64,000 nt of DNA. Origin: an alpha proteobacterium AAP38 (lineage in GTDB: Bacteria > Pseudomonadota > Alphaproteobacteria > Azospirillales > Azospirillaceae). The position numbers were made by a program, and so were the translations under genes. Positions 53,411-61,672 of the stretch are shown in pieces. Location: assembly GCA_001296005.1 (NCBI GenBank), contig LJHR01000009.1:496001-560000 (forward strand), given 5' to 3'. The stretch's first letter is position 1; each line of letters opens with the position of its first letter. The notes under the pieces were generated by a model, which saw only the letters and a program-made list of their open reading frames with translations, was not told the origin of the DNA and ran no database searches.

Positions 53411-53959
53411 CTAGCCCCACGCCAATGTCTTAGCACCCGGTGCTGCCATTCCGGTACCGGTGTTCTGGATGCCATAGCGCACCCAATTAGCTTCTTCCTC
53501 CGTGAAGCGTTCCAGCAGACGAAACGCTGCCTTCTCCAGCACCCGGATCGATGCCGCATTGTCGGCCCGTGCCTCGGCCACCACACGATTAATGTCGGGT
53601 AGCCGGGCCGCATGCTGCGTTACGGCGATCAGCGCCTCTGTCGCGTATCCCTGTCCCCAGGCATGGGCGTGCAGCCGGTAGCCAATCTCAGCCGTGCCAT
53701 CCTCACCGTCCTTCGGGATCAGCATGATCCAGCCCAGGAACAGCCCGACGCGCTCCACCGCCCAGAAGCCATGACCATCGGGCCAGGGGCGGTAGATATT
53801 GCAGTCCATGCGTGCCGAGAGGGCGGCATCGTCGCCCGGCAACGCCGCGCTGAACCGCATTACCTGCGGGTCGCGGTGAAGGGACAGCAGGGAATGGCGG
53901 TCACCCTCGGTAAGGGGGCGCAGGCTCAGGCGCGGGCAGGGGAGAGGCGGCAGTGTCAT
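53411..53959 (-). CDS. GNAT acetyltransferase, RimJ/RimL-like
   Basis: 182-residue N-acetyltransferase of the GNAT family. [21 protein letters not shown] starts the fold and the acetyl-CoA loop region is seen as [45 protein letters not shown] is the typical C-terminal block. Target (ribosomal protein N-terminus, amino acid or small molecule) unknown. It lies 49 bases upstream of ispDF on the same strand and is divergent from the dusB operon. Confidence 0.88.
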   Translation of the reverse strand: MTLPPLPCPRLSLRPLTEGDRHSLLSLHRDPQVMRFSAALPGDDAALSARMDCNIYRPWPDGHGFWAVERVGLFLGWIMLIPKDGEDGTAEIGYRLHAHAWGQGYATEALIAVTQHAARLPDINRVVAEARADNAASIRVLEKAAFRLLERFTEEEANWVRYGIQNTGTGMAAPGAKTLAWG

Positions 53960-53994
53960 GGCCGTAGCCTACCCCGCTCCGCCCCCAGGCGAAA

Positions 53995-54010
53995 ACCGCC
54001 ATGCGGCGGT
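53995..54010. other. Compact hairpin in the dusB-ntr upstream region
   Basis: ACCGCC (53995-54000) and GGCGGT (54005-54010) form a six-pair stem with an ATGC loop. On the minus strand TTTTCG follows, like an intrinsic terminator, although no minus-strand gene ends here. The remaining stretch to dusB is A+T-rich and probably holds the operon promoter; I see no exact sigma-70 or sigma-54 consensus. Confidence 0.35.
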
Positions 54011-54125
54011 GAATATTGTGTTTTTACAGACCTGTGTTAAGCTCTGTGCCTAAAATTCATGCATTCGCGAAAATTGCTCAAGGAATGTGCAAATTCGCGA
54101 TACGAACGTCAAGGTTCAGCGTCCC

Positions 54126-55142
54126 ATGGTCAAGCCGCTTGCCCCCCTTCAGATCGGTCCCGTGCGTATCGACGACCCGGTGATCCTGGCGCCCTTGTCG
54201 GGCGTCACCGACATGCCCTATCGCCGGCTGGTGAAGCGGACGGGGGCGGGGCTTGTCGTGTCGGAGATGATCGCCAGTCAAGCCATGATCCGCGCCACCC
54301 GCGAAAGCCTGCTGAAGACAGAATGGCATCTGGACGAAGCGCCCATCTCCATGCAGCTGGCGGGGTGTGAGCCGGACGTGATGGGGGAGGCGGCGAAGCT
54401 GAACGTGGATCGTGGCGCCCATATCATCGACATCAATTTCGGCTGCCCCGTGAAGAAGGTGGTGAACGGCTTTGCCGGTTCGGCCCTGATGAAGGATGAG
54501 CTGCTGGCCGGCCGCATCATGGAGGCGACGGTGAAGGCCGTTTCCGTTCCGGTGACGATGAAGATGCGCAAGGGCTGGGATGCCAATAACCTGAACGCCC
54601 CCAACATGGCCCGCATTGCCGAAGAATGCGGGATCAAGATGCTGACCGTTCATGGCCGTACCCGCTGCCAGATGTATAACGGCACCGCCGATTGGAAGTT
54701 CATCCGTCAGGTGAAGGAGGCGGTGAAGATCCCCGTGATCGCCAATGGCGATATCAACAGTTTTGATGATGCTGTGCGCTGTCTGGAGGAGTCCGGGGCC
54801 GATGGCATCATGATCGGGCGCGGCACCTATGGCCGCCCCTGGTTCATTGCCCAGGTCATGCATTACCTGCGCACCGGCGTGAAGCTGCCCGACCCGCCGC
54901 TGGCCGAACAGATGCAGACGGTCCTGGAACATTACGACGCCATCCTGGCCCATTATGGCATTGAGGCCGGCATCAAGATCGCCCGCAAGCATGTCGCCTG
55001 GTATTCCAAGGGCATGAACGGGTCCGCCGATTACCGTCATCAGATCATGACCAGCGAGGACCCGGAACAGATGAAGCAGCAGATCATCGCCTTCTATTCC
55101 GCGGCACTGGATCGCGGTGTCACCGAACGGATCGCCGCCTGA
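54126..55142 (+). CDS. dusB: tRNA-dihydrouridine synthase (NifR3 family)
   Basis: 338-residue FMN enzyme reducing uridine to dihydrouridine in tRNA. Barrel start [18 protein letters not shown], catalytic Cys in [20 protein letters not shown], and phosphate-binding [13 protein letters not shown] and [16 protein letters not shown] are clear. It is the usual first gene of the alphaproteobacterial ntr locus (nifR3). A GTG-started frame opens at 54087; ATG 54126 gives the family N-terminus. The stop overlaps ntrB as TGATG. Confidence 0.95.
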   Translation: MVKPLAPLQIGPVRIDDPVILAPLSGVTDMPYRRLVKRTGAGLVVSEMIASQAMIRATRESLLKTEWHLDEAPISMQLAGCEPDVMGEAAKLNVDRGAHIIDINFGCPVKKVVNGFAGSALMKDELLAGRIMEATVKAVSVPVTMKMRKGWDANNLNAPNMARIAEECGIKMLTVHGRTRCQMYNGTADWKFIRQVKEAVKIPVIANGDINSFDDAVRCLEESGADGIMIGRGTYGRPWFIAQVMHYLRTGVKLPDPPLAEQMQTVLEHYDAILAHYGIEAGIKIARKHVAWYSKGMNGSADYRHQIMTSEDPEQMKQQIIAFYSAALDRGVTERIAA

Positions 55143-56260
55143 TGGCGCGGATGCCGACGGCCCGCCGCATCGGCGGAGATATCGACCCGACCTCGATCCT
55201 GGCCGCCTTGCCCGACCCCGTCATGGTGGTGGATGGCGATGGCCTGATCCGCTTCATCAATCTGGAGGCCCAGGAGTTTTTCGACGTGTCGGCCACCCGC
55301 GTCCTGGGCACGAAATTGACGGAACTGATCCCGGAGGACAGTCCCGTCCTGGGCCTTCTGGAGCAGGCGCGCATCACCCACGCCACGGTCTGCGAATATG
55401 GTGTTCAGGTGGAAACGGCGCGCATCGGGCCGCATTCCGTCACCATGCAGGCAGCCCCCCTGGGCGACCCGCCGGATTTTGTGGTGCTGACCATCCATGA
55501 ACGGTCCATCGCGCGGCGCATCGACAAGCAGCTGAACCATCGCGGCGCTGCCCGATCCGTCGTCGCCATGGCCGCCATGCTGGCGCATGAGGTGAAGAAC
55601 CCGCTGTCCGGCATCCGGGGCGCGGCCCAGTTGCTGGAAGAAAACGCCAGCGAGGATGACCAGATCCTGACCCGCCTGATCTGTGACGAGGCGGACCGCA
55701 TCGTGGCCCTGGTTGACCGGATGGAAGTGTTCACCGATGGCCGCCCGCTGGAGCGGCAAGCGGTGAACATCCATGCCGTGCTGGAACATGTGCGCCGCAT
55801 CGCCCAGACCGGCTTTGCCCGCCATATCCGCTTTGTCGAGAAATACGACCCCTCGCTGCCGCCCGTTCTGGGCAACCGCGATCAGTTGGTGCAGGTCTTC
55901 CTCAATCTGGTCAAGAACGCGGCAGAGGCCTGCCCCGAACAGGGCGGTGAGATTCTTTTGACCACAGCCTACCAGCATGGCGTGCGTCTGGCCGTTTCCG
56001 GATCGGATAGCCGGATGCAGCTGCCGCTCTTGGTTTGCGTGGGCGATAACGGCCCCGGCATCCCCGAAGATATCCGCGCCAACCTGTTCGATCCCTTTGT
56101 TACGACGAAGATGAATGGAACCGGCCTGGGTCTTGCATTGGTCGCAAAGATAATCGGTGACCATGGTGGGGTCATCGACTTTGAAAGCGTGCCAAAGCGT
56201 ACGATCTTCAAGGTCTCCCTGCCAGTCACCGACCAGAACGGTCACGGAGAGGGTGCCTAA
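55142..56260 (+). CDS. ntrB: Nitrogen regulation sensor kinase NtrB
   Basis: 372-residue cytosolic histidine kinase/phosphatase controlled by PII proteins, phosphorylating NtrC under nitrogen limitation. N-terminal PAS domain ([21 protein letters not shown]), H-box [21 protein letters not shown] with the phosphorylated His near 149, N-box [13 protein letters not shown], and G-boxes [10 protein letters not shown] and GTGLGLALV. No membrane helix. The ATG overlaps the dusB stop. Confidence 0.95.
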   Translation: MARMPTARRIGGDIDPTSILAALPDPVMVVDGDGLIRFINLEAQEFFDVSATRVLGTKLTELIPEDSPVLGLLEQARITHATVCEYGVQVETARIGPHSVTMQAAPLGDPPDFVVLTIHERSIARRIDKQLNHRGAARSVVAMAAMLAHEVKNPLSGIRGAAQLLEENASEDDQILTRLICDEADRIVALVDRMEVFTDGRPLERQAVNIHAVLEHVRRIAQTGFARHIRFVEKYDPSLPPVLGNRDQLVQVFLNLVKNAAEACPEQGGEILLTTAYQHGVRLAVSGSDSRMQLPLLVCVGDNGPGIPEDIRANLFDPFVTTKMNGTGLGLALVAKIIGDHGGVIDFESVPKRTIFKVSLPVTDQNGHGEGA

Positions 56261-56263
56261 AAA

Positions 56264-57712
56264 ATGGGCGCAACCATTCTCGTAGCAGATGATGATCGGG
56301 CCATTCGGACGGTGCTGACCCAGGCTTTGGCCCGCCTGGGTCACGAGGTGAAGACCACCGGCAACGCCGCCACACTCTGGCGGTGGGTGCAGGAGGGGGA
56401 AGGCGATCTGGTGATCACCGATGTGGTGATGCCGGATGAGAACGGCCTGGACCTTGTGCCGCGCATCAAGAAACTGCGTCCCGACCTGCGCATCATCGTG
56501 ATGAGCGCGCAGAACACGCTGCTGACCGCCGTGAAAGCGGCGGAGCGCGGGGCGTTCGATTACCTGCCCAAGCCCTTCGATCTGAAGGATTTGATGGCCA
56601 TCGTGCAAAAGGCGCTGTCCGCCCCCGCACAGGCCCCGGCACCCGCCCCCGCCCCGGCGGAGGACCCGGAGGAGGAGGCGCTGCCCCTGATCGGGCGGTC
56701 GCCGGCCATGCAGGAGATCTACCGCGTCCTGGCCCGCCTGATGGGCACGGACCTGACGGTGATGATCACGGGCGAAAGCGGCACCGGCAAGGAACTGGTG
56801 GCCCGCGCGCTGCATGATTACGGCAAGCGCCGGGGCGGCCCGTTTGTGGCCATCAATATGGCGGCCATCCCGCGCGAACTGATCGAGTCAGAGCTGTTCG
56901 GCCATGAAAAGGGCGCCTTCACCGGCGCCACCATGCGCTCAACCGGCCGGTTTGAGCAGGCGCAGGGCGGCACCCTGTTCCTGGACGAAATCGGCGACAT
57001 GCCGCTGGAGGCGCAGACACGCCTGCTGCGCGTGTTGCAGGAAGGCGAATACACGACCGTCGGCGGGCGCACGCCCATCAAGACCGACGTCCGCATTGTC
57101 GCCGCCACCCACCGCGACCTGCGCACCCTGATCCGCCAGGGCCTGTTCCGCGAGGATTTGTTCTACCGCCTCAACGTCGTGCCCATCCGCCTGCCGCCCC
57201 TGCGCGAGCGGACGGAGGATGTGCCAGCCCTGGTCCGCCATTTCCTGAACCAGGCCGCCCAACAGGGATTGCCCGCCAAGACGGTGGACAACGCCGCCAT
57301 GGACCGGCTGAAGCGTTATCGCTGGCCCGGCAATGTGCGCGAGCTGGAAAACATGGTCCAGCGTCTGGCGGCGCTGTACTCGCAAGAGGTGATCAGCCTC
57401 GACGTCATCGACACCGAACTGGCCGAAGCCAACCCGGCAGCGGCCCCCGTGCAGGAACCTGTGAATGAGGGCCTGTCGGCGGCCGTCGAACGCCACCTGC
57501 GGGAGTATTTCGCGGCGCATAAGGACGGTATCCCGGCGGCGGGCCTGTATGACCGGATTTTGCGGGAGGTGGAGCGACCGCTGCTGTCCCTGTCGCTCAC
57601 CGCGACGCGGGGGAACCAGATCAAGGCGGCGCATATGCTGGGGCTGAACCGGAACACGCTGCGGAAGAAGATCAGGGATTTGGATATTCAGGTCGTGCGG
57701 GGGCTGAAGTAG
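56264..57712 (+). CDS. ntrC: Nitrogen regulation response regulator NtrC
   Basis: 482-residue sigma-54 activator. Receiver with Asp53 ([12 protein letters not shown]), AAA+ domain with Walker A GESGTGKE, the sigma-54 contact loop [10 protein letters not shown] and [13 protein letters not shown] Walker B region, then a FIS-type helix-turn-helix ([21 protein letters not shown]). A proline/alanine-rich linker (about 122-136) joins receiver and AAA+. It starts four bases after ntrB. In relatives ntrY follows directly; here an oppositely oriented insert intervenes. Confidence 0.96.
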   Translation: MGATILVADDDRAIRTVLTQALARLGHEVKTTGNAATLWRWVQEGEGDLVITDVVMPDENGLDLVPRIKKLRPDLRIIVMSAQNTLLTAVKAAERGAFDYLPKPFDLKDLMAIVQKALSAPAQAPAPAPAPAEDPEEEALPLIGRSPAMQEIYRVLARLMGTDLTVMITGESGTGKELVARALHDYGKRRGGPFVAINMAAIPRELIESELFGHEKGAFTGATMRSTGRFEQAQGGTLFLDEIGDMPLEAQTRLLRVLQEGEYTTVGGRTPIKTDVRIVAATHRDLRTLIRQGLFREDLFYRLNVVPIRLPPLRERTEDVPALVRHFLNQAAQQGLPAKTVDNAAMDRLKRYRWPGNVRELENMVQRLAALYSQEVISLDVIDTELAEANPAAAPVQEPVNEGLSAAVERHLREYFAAHKDGIPAAGLYDRILREVERPLLSLSLTATRGNQIKAAHMLGLNRNTLRKKIRDLDIQVVRGLK

Positions 57713-57716
57713 GAAC

Positions 57717-57778
57717 GGTACCAAATTCGTAAGTCAGGGTAGCCGAATGCTCGCCCTGACTTACGAATTTGACGTACC
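57717..57778. repeat. Long inverted repeat between ntrC and the Shedu gene
   Basis: A perfect 17-base stem (aaattcgtaagtcaggg at 57723-57739 with its complement at 57754-57770) around a 14-base loop, extended by GGTAC/GTACC (57717-57721 with 57774-57778) after a small internal loop. It starts five bases after the ntrC stop and ends ten bases before the stop of the convergent nuclease gene. No T-tract. It could be a bidirectional terminator, an element end or an attachment-type site. Confidence 0.75.
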
Positions 57779-57788
57779 AGCCTCTGGG

Positions 57789-58445
57789 CTATGGTTTGAA
57801 TCTGAGGTCATTTTCAAGACCACGACGAATCCTATCGTATGTCGATACCTTGACTCTTGGGGCTAAATGTTCAAATTCGGATCTACGTGCTTTTTGCTCT
57901 TGAGTTTCCATTCTGGAATCGCCAATAACGATTATGATGTTTTGAGGTTGTATAATTTCCTGTATTCCAACATTGCTGCGTATAGTTTCAATGTATTGTG
58001 AGAAATCTGTTATATAAGTTGCTGCTTGAACTATTGATTTCTGCCCAGCAGAACTAAAAGATTTACCGTTTGCATTGGAAAACTGTGTATCTCTTCTTTT
58101 TAGCTCTACTATTTGCCACGTATAGCCAAGAGAATTCTTCGCTACTACCAAGTAGTCTGGTATCAGGCCGGGTGTTCCGTTGGCTTGTTGGGAGCGGATC
58201 ATTCGTTTTGGGAACACCCAAACTCCATGGTGGCCTGTGTCGGGAAAAACATAATTAATTAGATACGGATTGTCAGTTATGACTCGTTGAATCGACTCTT
58301 CTGGGCCCTCTGCAATTGCTGATTCAAACTTGCTGAGTAAGTCCTTTTTTAGGTCTGAAAGGGACCCGTAAAGAGTGCCTTTAAAACGACTTCGTTCCTC
58401 ACTGATATAATTTTTAAATCTTTGTTCAGTTATTTTAGTAAACAT
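57789..58445 (-). CDS. Compact Shedu-type (DUF4263) PD-(D/E)XK nuclease, antiphage defence candidate
   Basis: 218 residues. The core has the DUF4263/Shedu plan: a helical lead-in SIQRVITDNPYLI (about 51-63), then IPDYLVV with Asp97 and WQIVELKRRD with Glu114-x-Lys116, the PD-(D/E)XK metal and catalytic residues, then a Gln/Tyr helix (GQKSIVQAATYITDFSQY). Shedu (SduA) is a single-gene antiphage nuclease whose members have variable extra N-terminal domains; this one is near the minimal core. ATG 58445 follows AGGTGA at six bases; a TTG at 58469 is an alternative. Base composition is far from its neighbours, indicating transfer. DNA cleavage is inferred from the motif only. Confidence 0.75.
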   Translation of the reverse strand: MFTKITEQRFKNYISEERSRFKGTLYGSLSDLKKDLLSKFESAIAEGPEESIQRVITDNPYLINYVFPDTGHHGVWVFPKRMIRSQQANGTPGLIPDYLVVAKNSLGYTWQIVELKRRDTQFSNANGKSFSSAGQKSIVQAATYITDFSQYIETIRSNVGIQEIIQPQNIIIVIGDSRMETQEQKARRSEFEHLAPRVKVSTYDRIRRGLENDLRFKP

Positions 58446-58545
58446 ATTATCACCTATTTCGAAATTCAACCGTGAATTTAAGAATTCTATAGGTTCATTT
58501 TCTTATCAATTTTTTAGATCAGATGTATGCTCCTGGCTAGAAAGT

Positions 58546-58893
58546 TTAGGGGTCAGTCTGAAATGGCTTCCCAATCAACGCAACCGCTCGCCGCCTGACT
58601 TCCGACAGTACGCTTGCCTCAACCCGACCCTTGAATTCCGCACCACGCGCCCGCCAGTCCACGCTTTTGACCTGATCGGACAAGACGGCGCTTTCCCTGT
58701 CTGCGCCCACGATAACCTCAAACGGATAGCCCTTAATCTGTGTCGTCATCGGGCAGCACAGCATCAGTCCGGTGCGGCGGTTATAAGCGGCGGGACTCAA
58801 CACCATGGCAGGGCGGTGGCCTGCCTGTTCGTGGCCGGCTTGCGGGCTGAATTGCAGCCAGACAATATCTCCCGCATCCGGCACGTAACTCAT
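58546..58893 (-). CDS. mazF: MazF/PemK-family toxin
   Basis: 115-residue endoribonuclease toxin of the CcdB/PemK/MazF fold. Family landmarks: GDIVWLQFSPQAGHEQAGHRPAMVLSP at residues about 8-34 with the GHRP catalytic-site region, MLCCPMTTQIKGYPFEV, and SVDWRARGAEFKG. It presumably cleaves mRNA when the antitoxin is lost. ATG 58893 follows the antitoxin stop with no gap (TAA then ATG), the usual antitoxin-first arrangement. Confidence 0.93.
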   Translation of the reverse strand: MSYVPDAGDIVWLQFSPQAGHEQAGHRPAMVLSPAAYNRRTGLMLCCPMTTQIKGYPFEVIVGADRESAVLSDQVKSVDWRARGAEFKGRVEASVLSEVRRRAVALIGKPFQTDP

Positions 58894-59136
58894 TTAGAAA
58901 CTCTCCCGCCCCACCGGCGTGCCCAGGCTAACCCCCCCATGCAGGTTCTCCGGCGTGATCGCCTCGATCATGGCGGCAAGGTTGAGTTCATCTGTTGGCA
59001 CCGGTTCGATCACAATCCGGCCTGCCTCTTCCCGGATATCGACGGTGGCATCCATATCCAGCTTTGCCGCGCGCAGGATGGCGGCGGGGATGTGGACGGC
59101 GGCGCTGTCGCCCGATTTCTTCATCGTCACCTGCAT
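58894..59136 (-). CDS. mazE: MazE/AbrB-type antitoxin
   Basis: 80-residue swapped-hairpin DNA-binding antitoxin. MQVTMKKSGDSAAVHIPAAI with RAAKLDMDATVDIREEAGRIVIEPV forms the SpoVT/AbrB-like fold; the acidic C-terminal tail should bind and neutralise MazF. GCGAAACTCC...: no strong Shine-Dalgarno is visible, but ATG 59136 starts exactly at the fold. It probably autoregulates the pair through the 59137-59377 region, which it shares with ntrY. Confidence 0.9.
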   Translation of the reverse strand: MQVTMKKSGDSAAVHIPAAILRAAKLDMDATVDIREEAGRIVIEPVPTDELNLAAMIEAITPENLHGGVSLGTPVGRESF

Positions 59137-59377
59137 GGCGAAACTCCATGTGCCTGTGCAAACTTCCTGGCATCCTATCATGGAGAAATACCGCCCGCCA
59201 CGCCGCCGGCCTACTACCATCCCCCACCACACCCTGTTGCAGCTTTATCACGTTGCGGGCTGGCGTCCGGTGTAGCTTTCTGGTAACAGTGTCCCTCTGG
59301 TTCCGAAAGCCCAAGGCAGACGCTTTGCCCCGTTCTGGATCGTCACACGCCCGCAGTCACTTCCCCGGTGTCCCCGC

Positions 59378-61666
59378 ATGACGGCAACAGCACCCGGCAT
59401 TGCGCCCCGATCTGATGGGCTTTGGCGGCGGTTGGTGCGCTGGTCGCGGGGGCGGCATTTGTCCACCTTGGCCGGGGTTCTGCTGATCATTGCCGCCATT
59501 GCCGCCGGGGCTGCCACCTATGCGGCGCTGACGGAGACGCTGCCCGTCGCCATTGATCAGAATACCCTGATGCTGCTTCTGACGCTGGATGGCGTGCTGC
59601 TGCTGCTGCTGGGGGCGGTGGTGGCGCGGCGGATTGTGGCGCTGTGGGTGGAGCGGCGGCAGGGGCTGGCGGCGTCACGGCTGCATATGCGGCTGGTGGC
59701 CGTGTTCTCCATCCTGGCCGTGGCCCCGGCCATCATCATGGCCATCTTCTCCGCCCTGTTCTTCTATGTCGGCCTGCAAAGCTGGTTTTCCGACCGGGTG
59801 CGGCTGGTGGTGGATGAAAGCCTGGCGGTGGCCGAGGGCTATCTTAAAGAACATCAGCAGACCCTGTCGCGCGACGCCGAAGTCATGCGCAACGATCTGG
59901 CGCGTCTGCCGCTCAACATCTATTGGGACCCGCCGCGCTTCCGGCAATATTTCCAGTCACAGGCCCTGATGCGCAATGTGACGGAGGCGGTGATCTTCGA
60001 CGGCACAGGACAGGTGACGGCCGTGTTCGGCCTGGGCTTTGCCTTTGATTTCACCACCGTCCATGCCGAGGACCTGGAGCGCGCGCGCAAGGGCGAGGTG
60101 GTGCTGATCGTCAGTGAGGGTGGCAACCGCGTGAATGCCATCGTCCTGCTGGATCAGGATTTTGACCGGTTCCTGTTCATTGGCCGCCCGGTGGAAAGCC
60201 GGGTGCTGGAACATATGGATGTGACGCAGAGTGCCGTGCAGGAATACCGCCATATGGAGGAGCAGCGCTTTGCGCTCCAGACCCGCATGGCGGTGATCTT
60301 TGTGGGCGTGGCGGTGCTGCTGCTGCTGGCCGCCATCTGGCTGGGCCTGAATTTTGCGACATATCTGGTGGCCCCCATCTCCGCCCTGATTGCCGCCGCC
60401 GAACGCATTCGCGCCGGTGACCTGACGGCCCGTGTGCCCGACAGCGGGCTGGAGCCGGAGGATGAGCTGGTCACCCTGTCCCGTGCGTTCAACCGCATGA
60501 CCAGCCAGCTGGAAAGCCAGCGGTCGGAACTGGTGGAGGCGAACCGGCAATTGGACCTGCGCCGCCGGTTCACGGAGGCCGTGCTGGCGGGGGTGTCGGC
60601 GGGCGTGCTGGGCCTGGACCAGAATGGCCGCATCAACCTGCCCAACCTGTCGGCGGCCAATCTTTTGGCCGTGGGCGACCCGGCATCCCTGATCGGGCGC
60701 GACCTGTTGGAGGTGGTGCCGGAACTGGATGAATTGCTGGGCAATATCCGCCGGCGCGGGGGTAAACAGGTTGAGGGTCAGGTGCAGATCCGCCGCCTGG
60801 GCCAACAGAAAACCCTGCTGGTCCGCGTCGCGGCGGAGGTGGTGGGCGGCGAGGTCAAGGGCTTCGTCGTCACGTTCGATGACGTGTCCGAACTGATGTC
60901 AGCGCAGCGCAAGGCGGCCTGGGCCGATGTGGCACGGCGCATCGCGCACGAGATCAAGAACCCGCTGACGCCCATTCAGCTGTCGGCGGAACGGCTGCGG
61001 CGCAAATACCTGAAGGAAATCACCAGCGATCCCGACACGTTCAAGGCCATGACCGACACGATCGTGCGCCATGTCGATGATATCGGGCGCATGGTGGACG
61101 AGTTCTCCGCGTTTGCCCGCATGCCGCAGCCGGTGATGAAGCCGACGGCCATGCAGGATTTGACCCGGCAATCCGTGCTGTTGCAGGCCTCTGCCTACCC
61201 GTCGATCAAGTTCACCTGCGACATGCCCGACGCGCCACTGGTCGTCACCTGTGACAGCCGGCAATTGGGTCAGGCGCTGACCAATCTGTTGAAAAATGCC
61301 GGCGAAGCCATCGAAGGCCGGTTGGAGGATACGCCGCCCGGTGCCGAAAAGGTGCCGGGTGAAATCACGGCCCGCATCCGGGTGGAGGATGAACGGGTCC
61401 TGCTGGCGGTTGAGGATAATGGCAAGGGTCTGCCGCACACCGAGGAACGGGACCGGCTGACCGAGCCCTATGTCACCACGCGGGCCAAGGGCACAGGCCT
61501 TGGCCTCGCCATCGTGAAGAAGATCATGGAGGACCATGGCGGTGCAATTTTGCTGGAGGATCGGCCGGGCGGTGGCGCCCGTGTCACACTGGTCCTGCCG
61601 CGCAACATTGCACCCACGGCCACGGTCGTCCCGGAAATGAACACCGCCGACGCGCGGAGGGGTTGA
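59378..61666 (+). CDS. ntrY: Nitrogen regulation membrane sensor kinase NtrY
   Basis: 762-residue membrane histidine kinase, cognate of NtrX. Hydrophobic helices near 30-52, 64-85, 105-130 and 300-325 enclose a periplasmic loop; a HAMP domain (LVAPISALIAAAERIRAGDLTARVP), PAS domain (FTEAVLAGVSAGVLGLDQNGRIN) and kinase core follow, with H-box ARRIAHEIKNPLTPIQLSAERL and G-box GTGLGLAIVKKI. Linked to nitrogen and redox signalling in relatives. ATG 59378 lacks an obvious Shine-Dalgarno. It now has a promoter region separate from ntrBC because of the insert. Confidence 0.95.
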   Translation: MTATAPGIAPRSDGLWRRLVRWSRGRHLSTLAGVLLIIAAIAAGAATYAALTETLPVAIDQNTLMLLLTLDGVLLLLLGAVVARRIVALWVERRQGLAASRLHMRLVAVFSILAVAPAIIMAIFSALFFYVGLQSWFSDRVRLVVDESLAVAEGYLKEHQQTLSRDAEVMRNDLARLPLNIYWDPPRFRQYFQSQALMRNVTEAVIFDGTGQVTAVFGLGFAFDFTTVHAEDLERARKGEVVLIVSEGGNRVNAIVLLDQDFDRFLFIGRPVESRVLEHMDVTQSAVQEYRHMEEQRFALQTRMAVIFVGVAVLLLLAAIWLGLNFATYLVAPISALIAAAERIRAGDLTARVPDSGLEPEDELVTLSRAFNRMTSQLESQRSELVEANRQLDLRRRFTEAVLAGVSAGVLGLDQNGRINLPNLSAANLLAVGDPASLIGRDLLEVVPELDELLGNIRRRGGKQVEGQVQIRRLGQQKTLLVRVAAEVVGGEVKGFVVTFDDVSELMSAQRKAAWADVARRIAHEIKNPLTPIQLSAERLRRKYLKEITSDPDTFKAMTDTIVRHVDDIGRMVDEFSAFARMPQPVMKPTAMQDLTRQSVLLQASAYPSIKFTCDMPDAPLVVTCDSRQLGQALTNLLKNAGEAIEGRLEDTPPGAEKVPGEITARIRVEDERVLLAVEDNGKGLPHTEERDRLTEPYVTTRAKGTGLGLAIVKKIMEDHGGAILLEDRPGGGARVTLVLPRNIAPTATVVPEMNTADARRG

Positions 61667-61672
61667 GAAGAC

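Larger units (their letters stand above)
57713..59377. other. Small acquired island between ntrC and ntrY
   Basis: A stretch of about 1.66 kb holding three minus-strand genes (Shedu-type nuclease, MazF, MazE) between plus-strand ntrC and ntrY. Bases 57721 to about 58540 are strikingly A+T-rich: 57961-58020 has 18 G/C of 60, against 40 of 60 at 57601-57660 within ntrC. The mazEF part returns to native-like composition, so the island may be composite. Bases 59137-59377 hold no gene that I can support and probably carry the ntrY promoter. Confidence 0.7.

Noticed and set aside
58070-58258. 62-codon membrane-like frame opposite the Shedu gene
   Set aside because: Shadow of the nuclease gene in A+T-rich DNA; no ribosome binding site.
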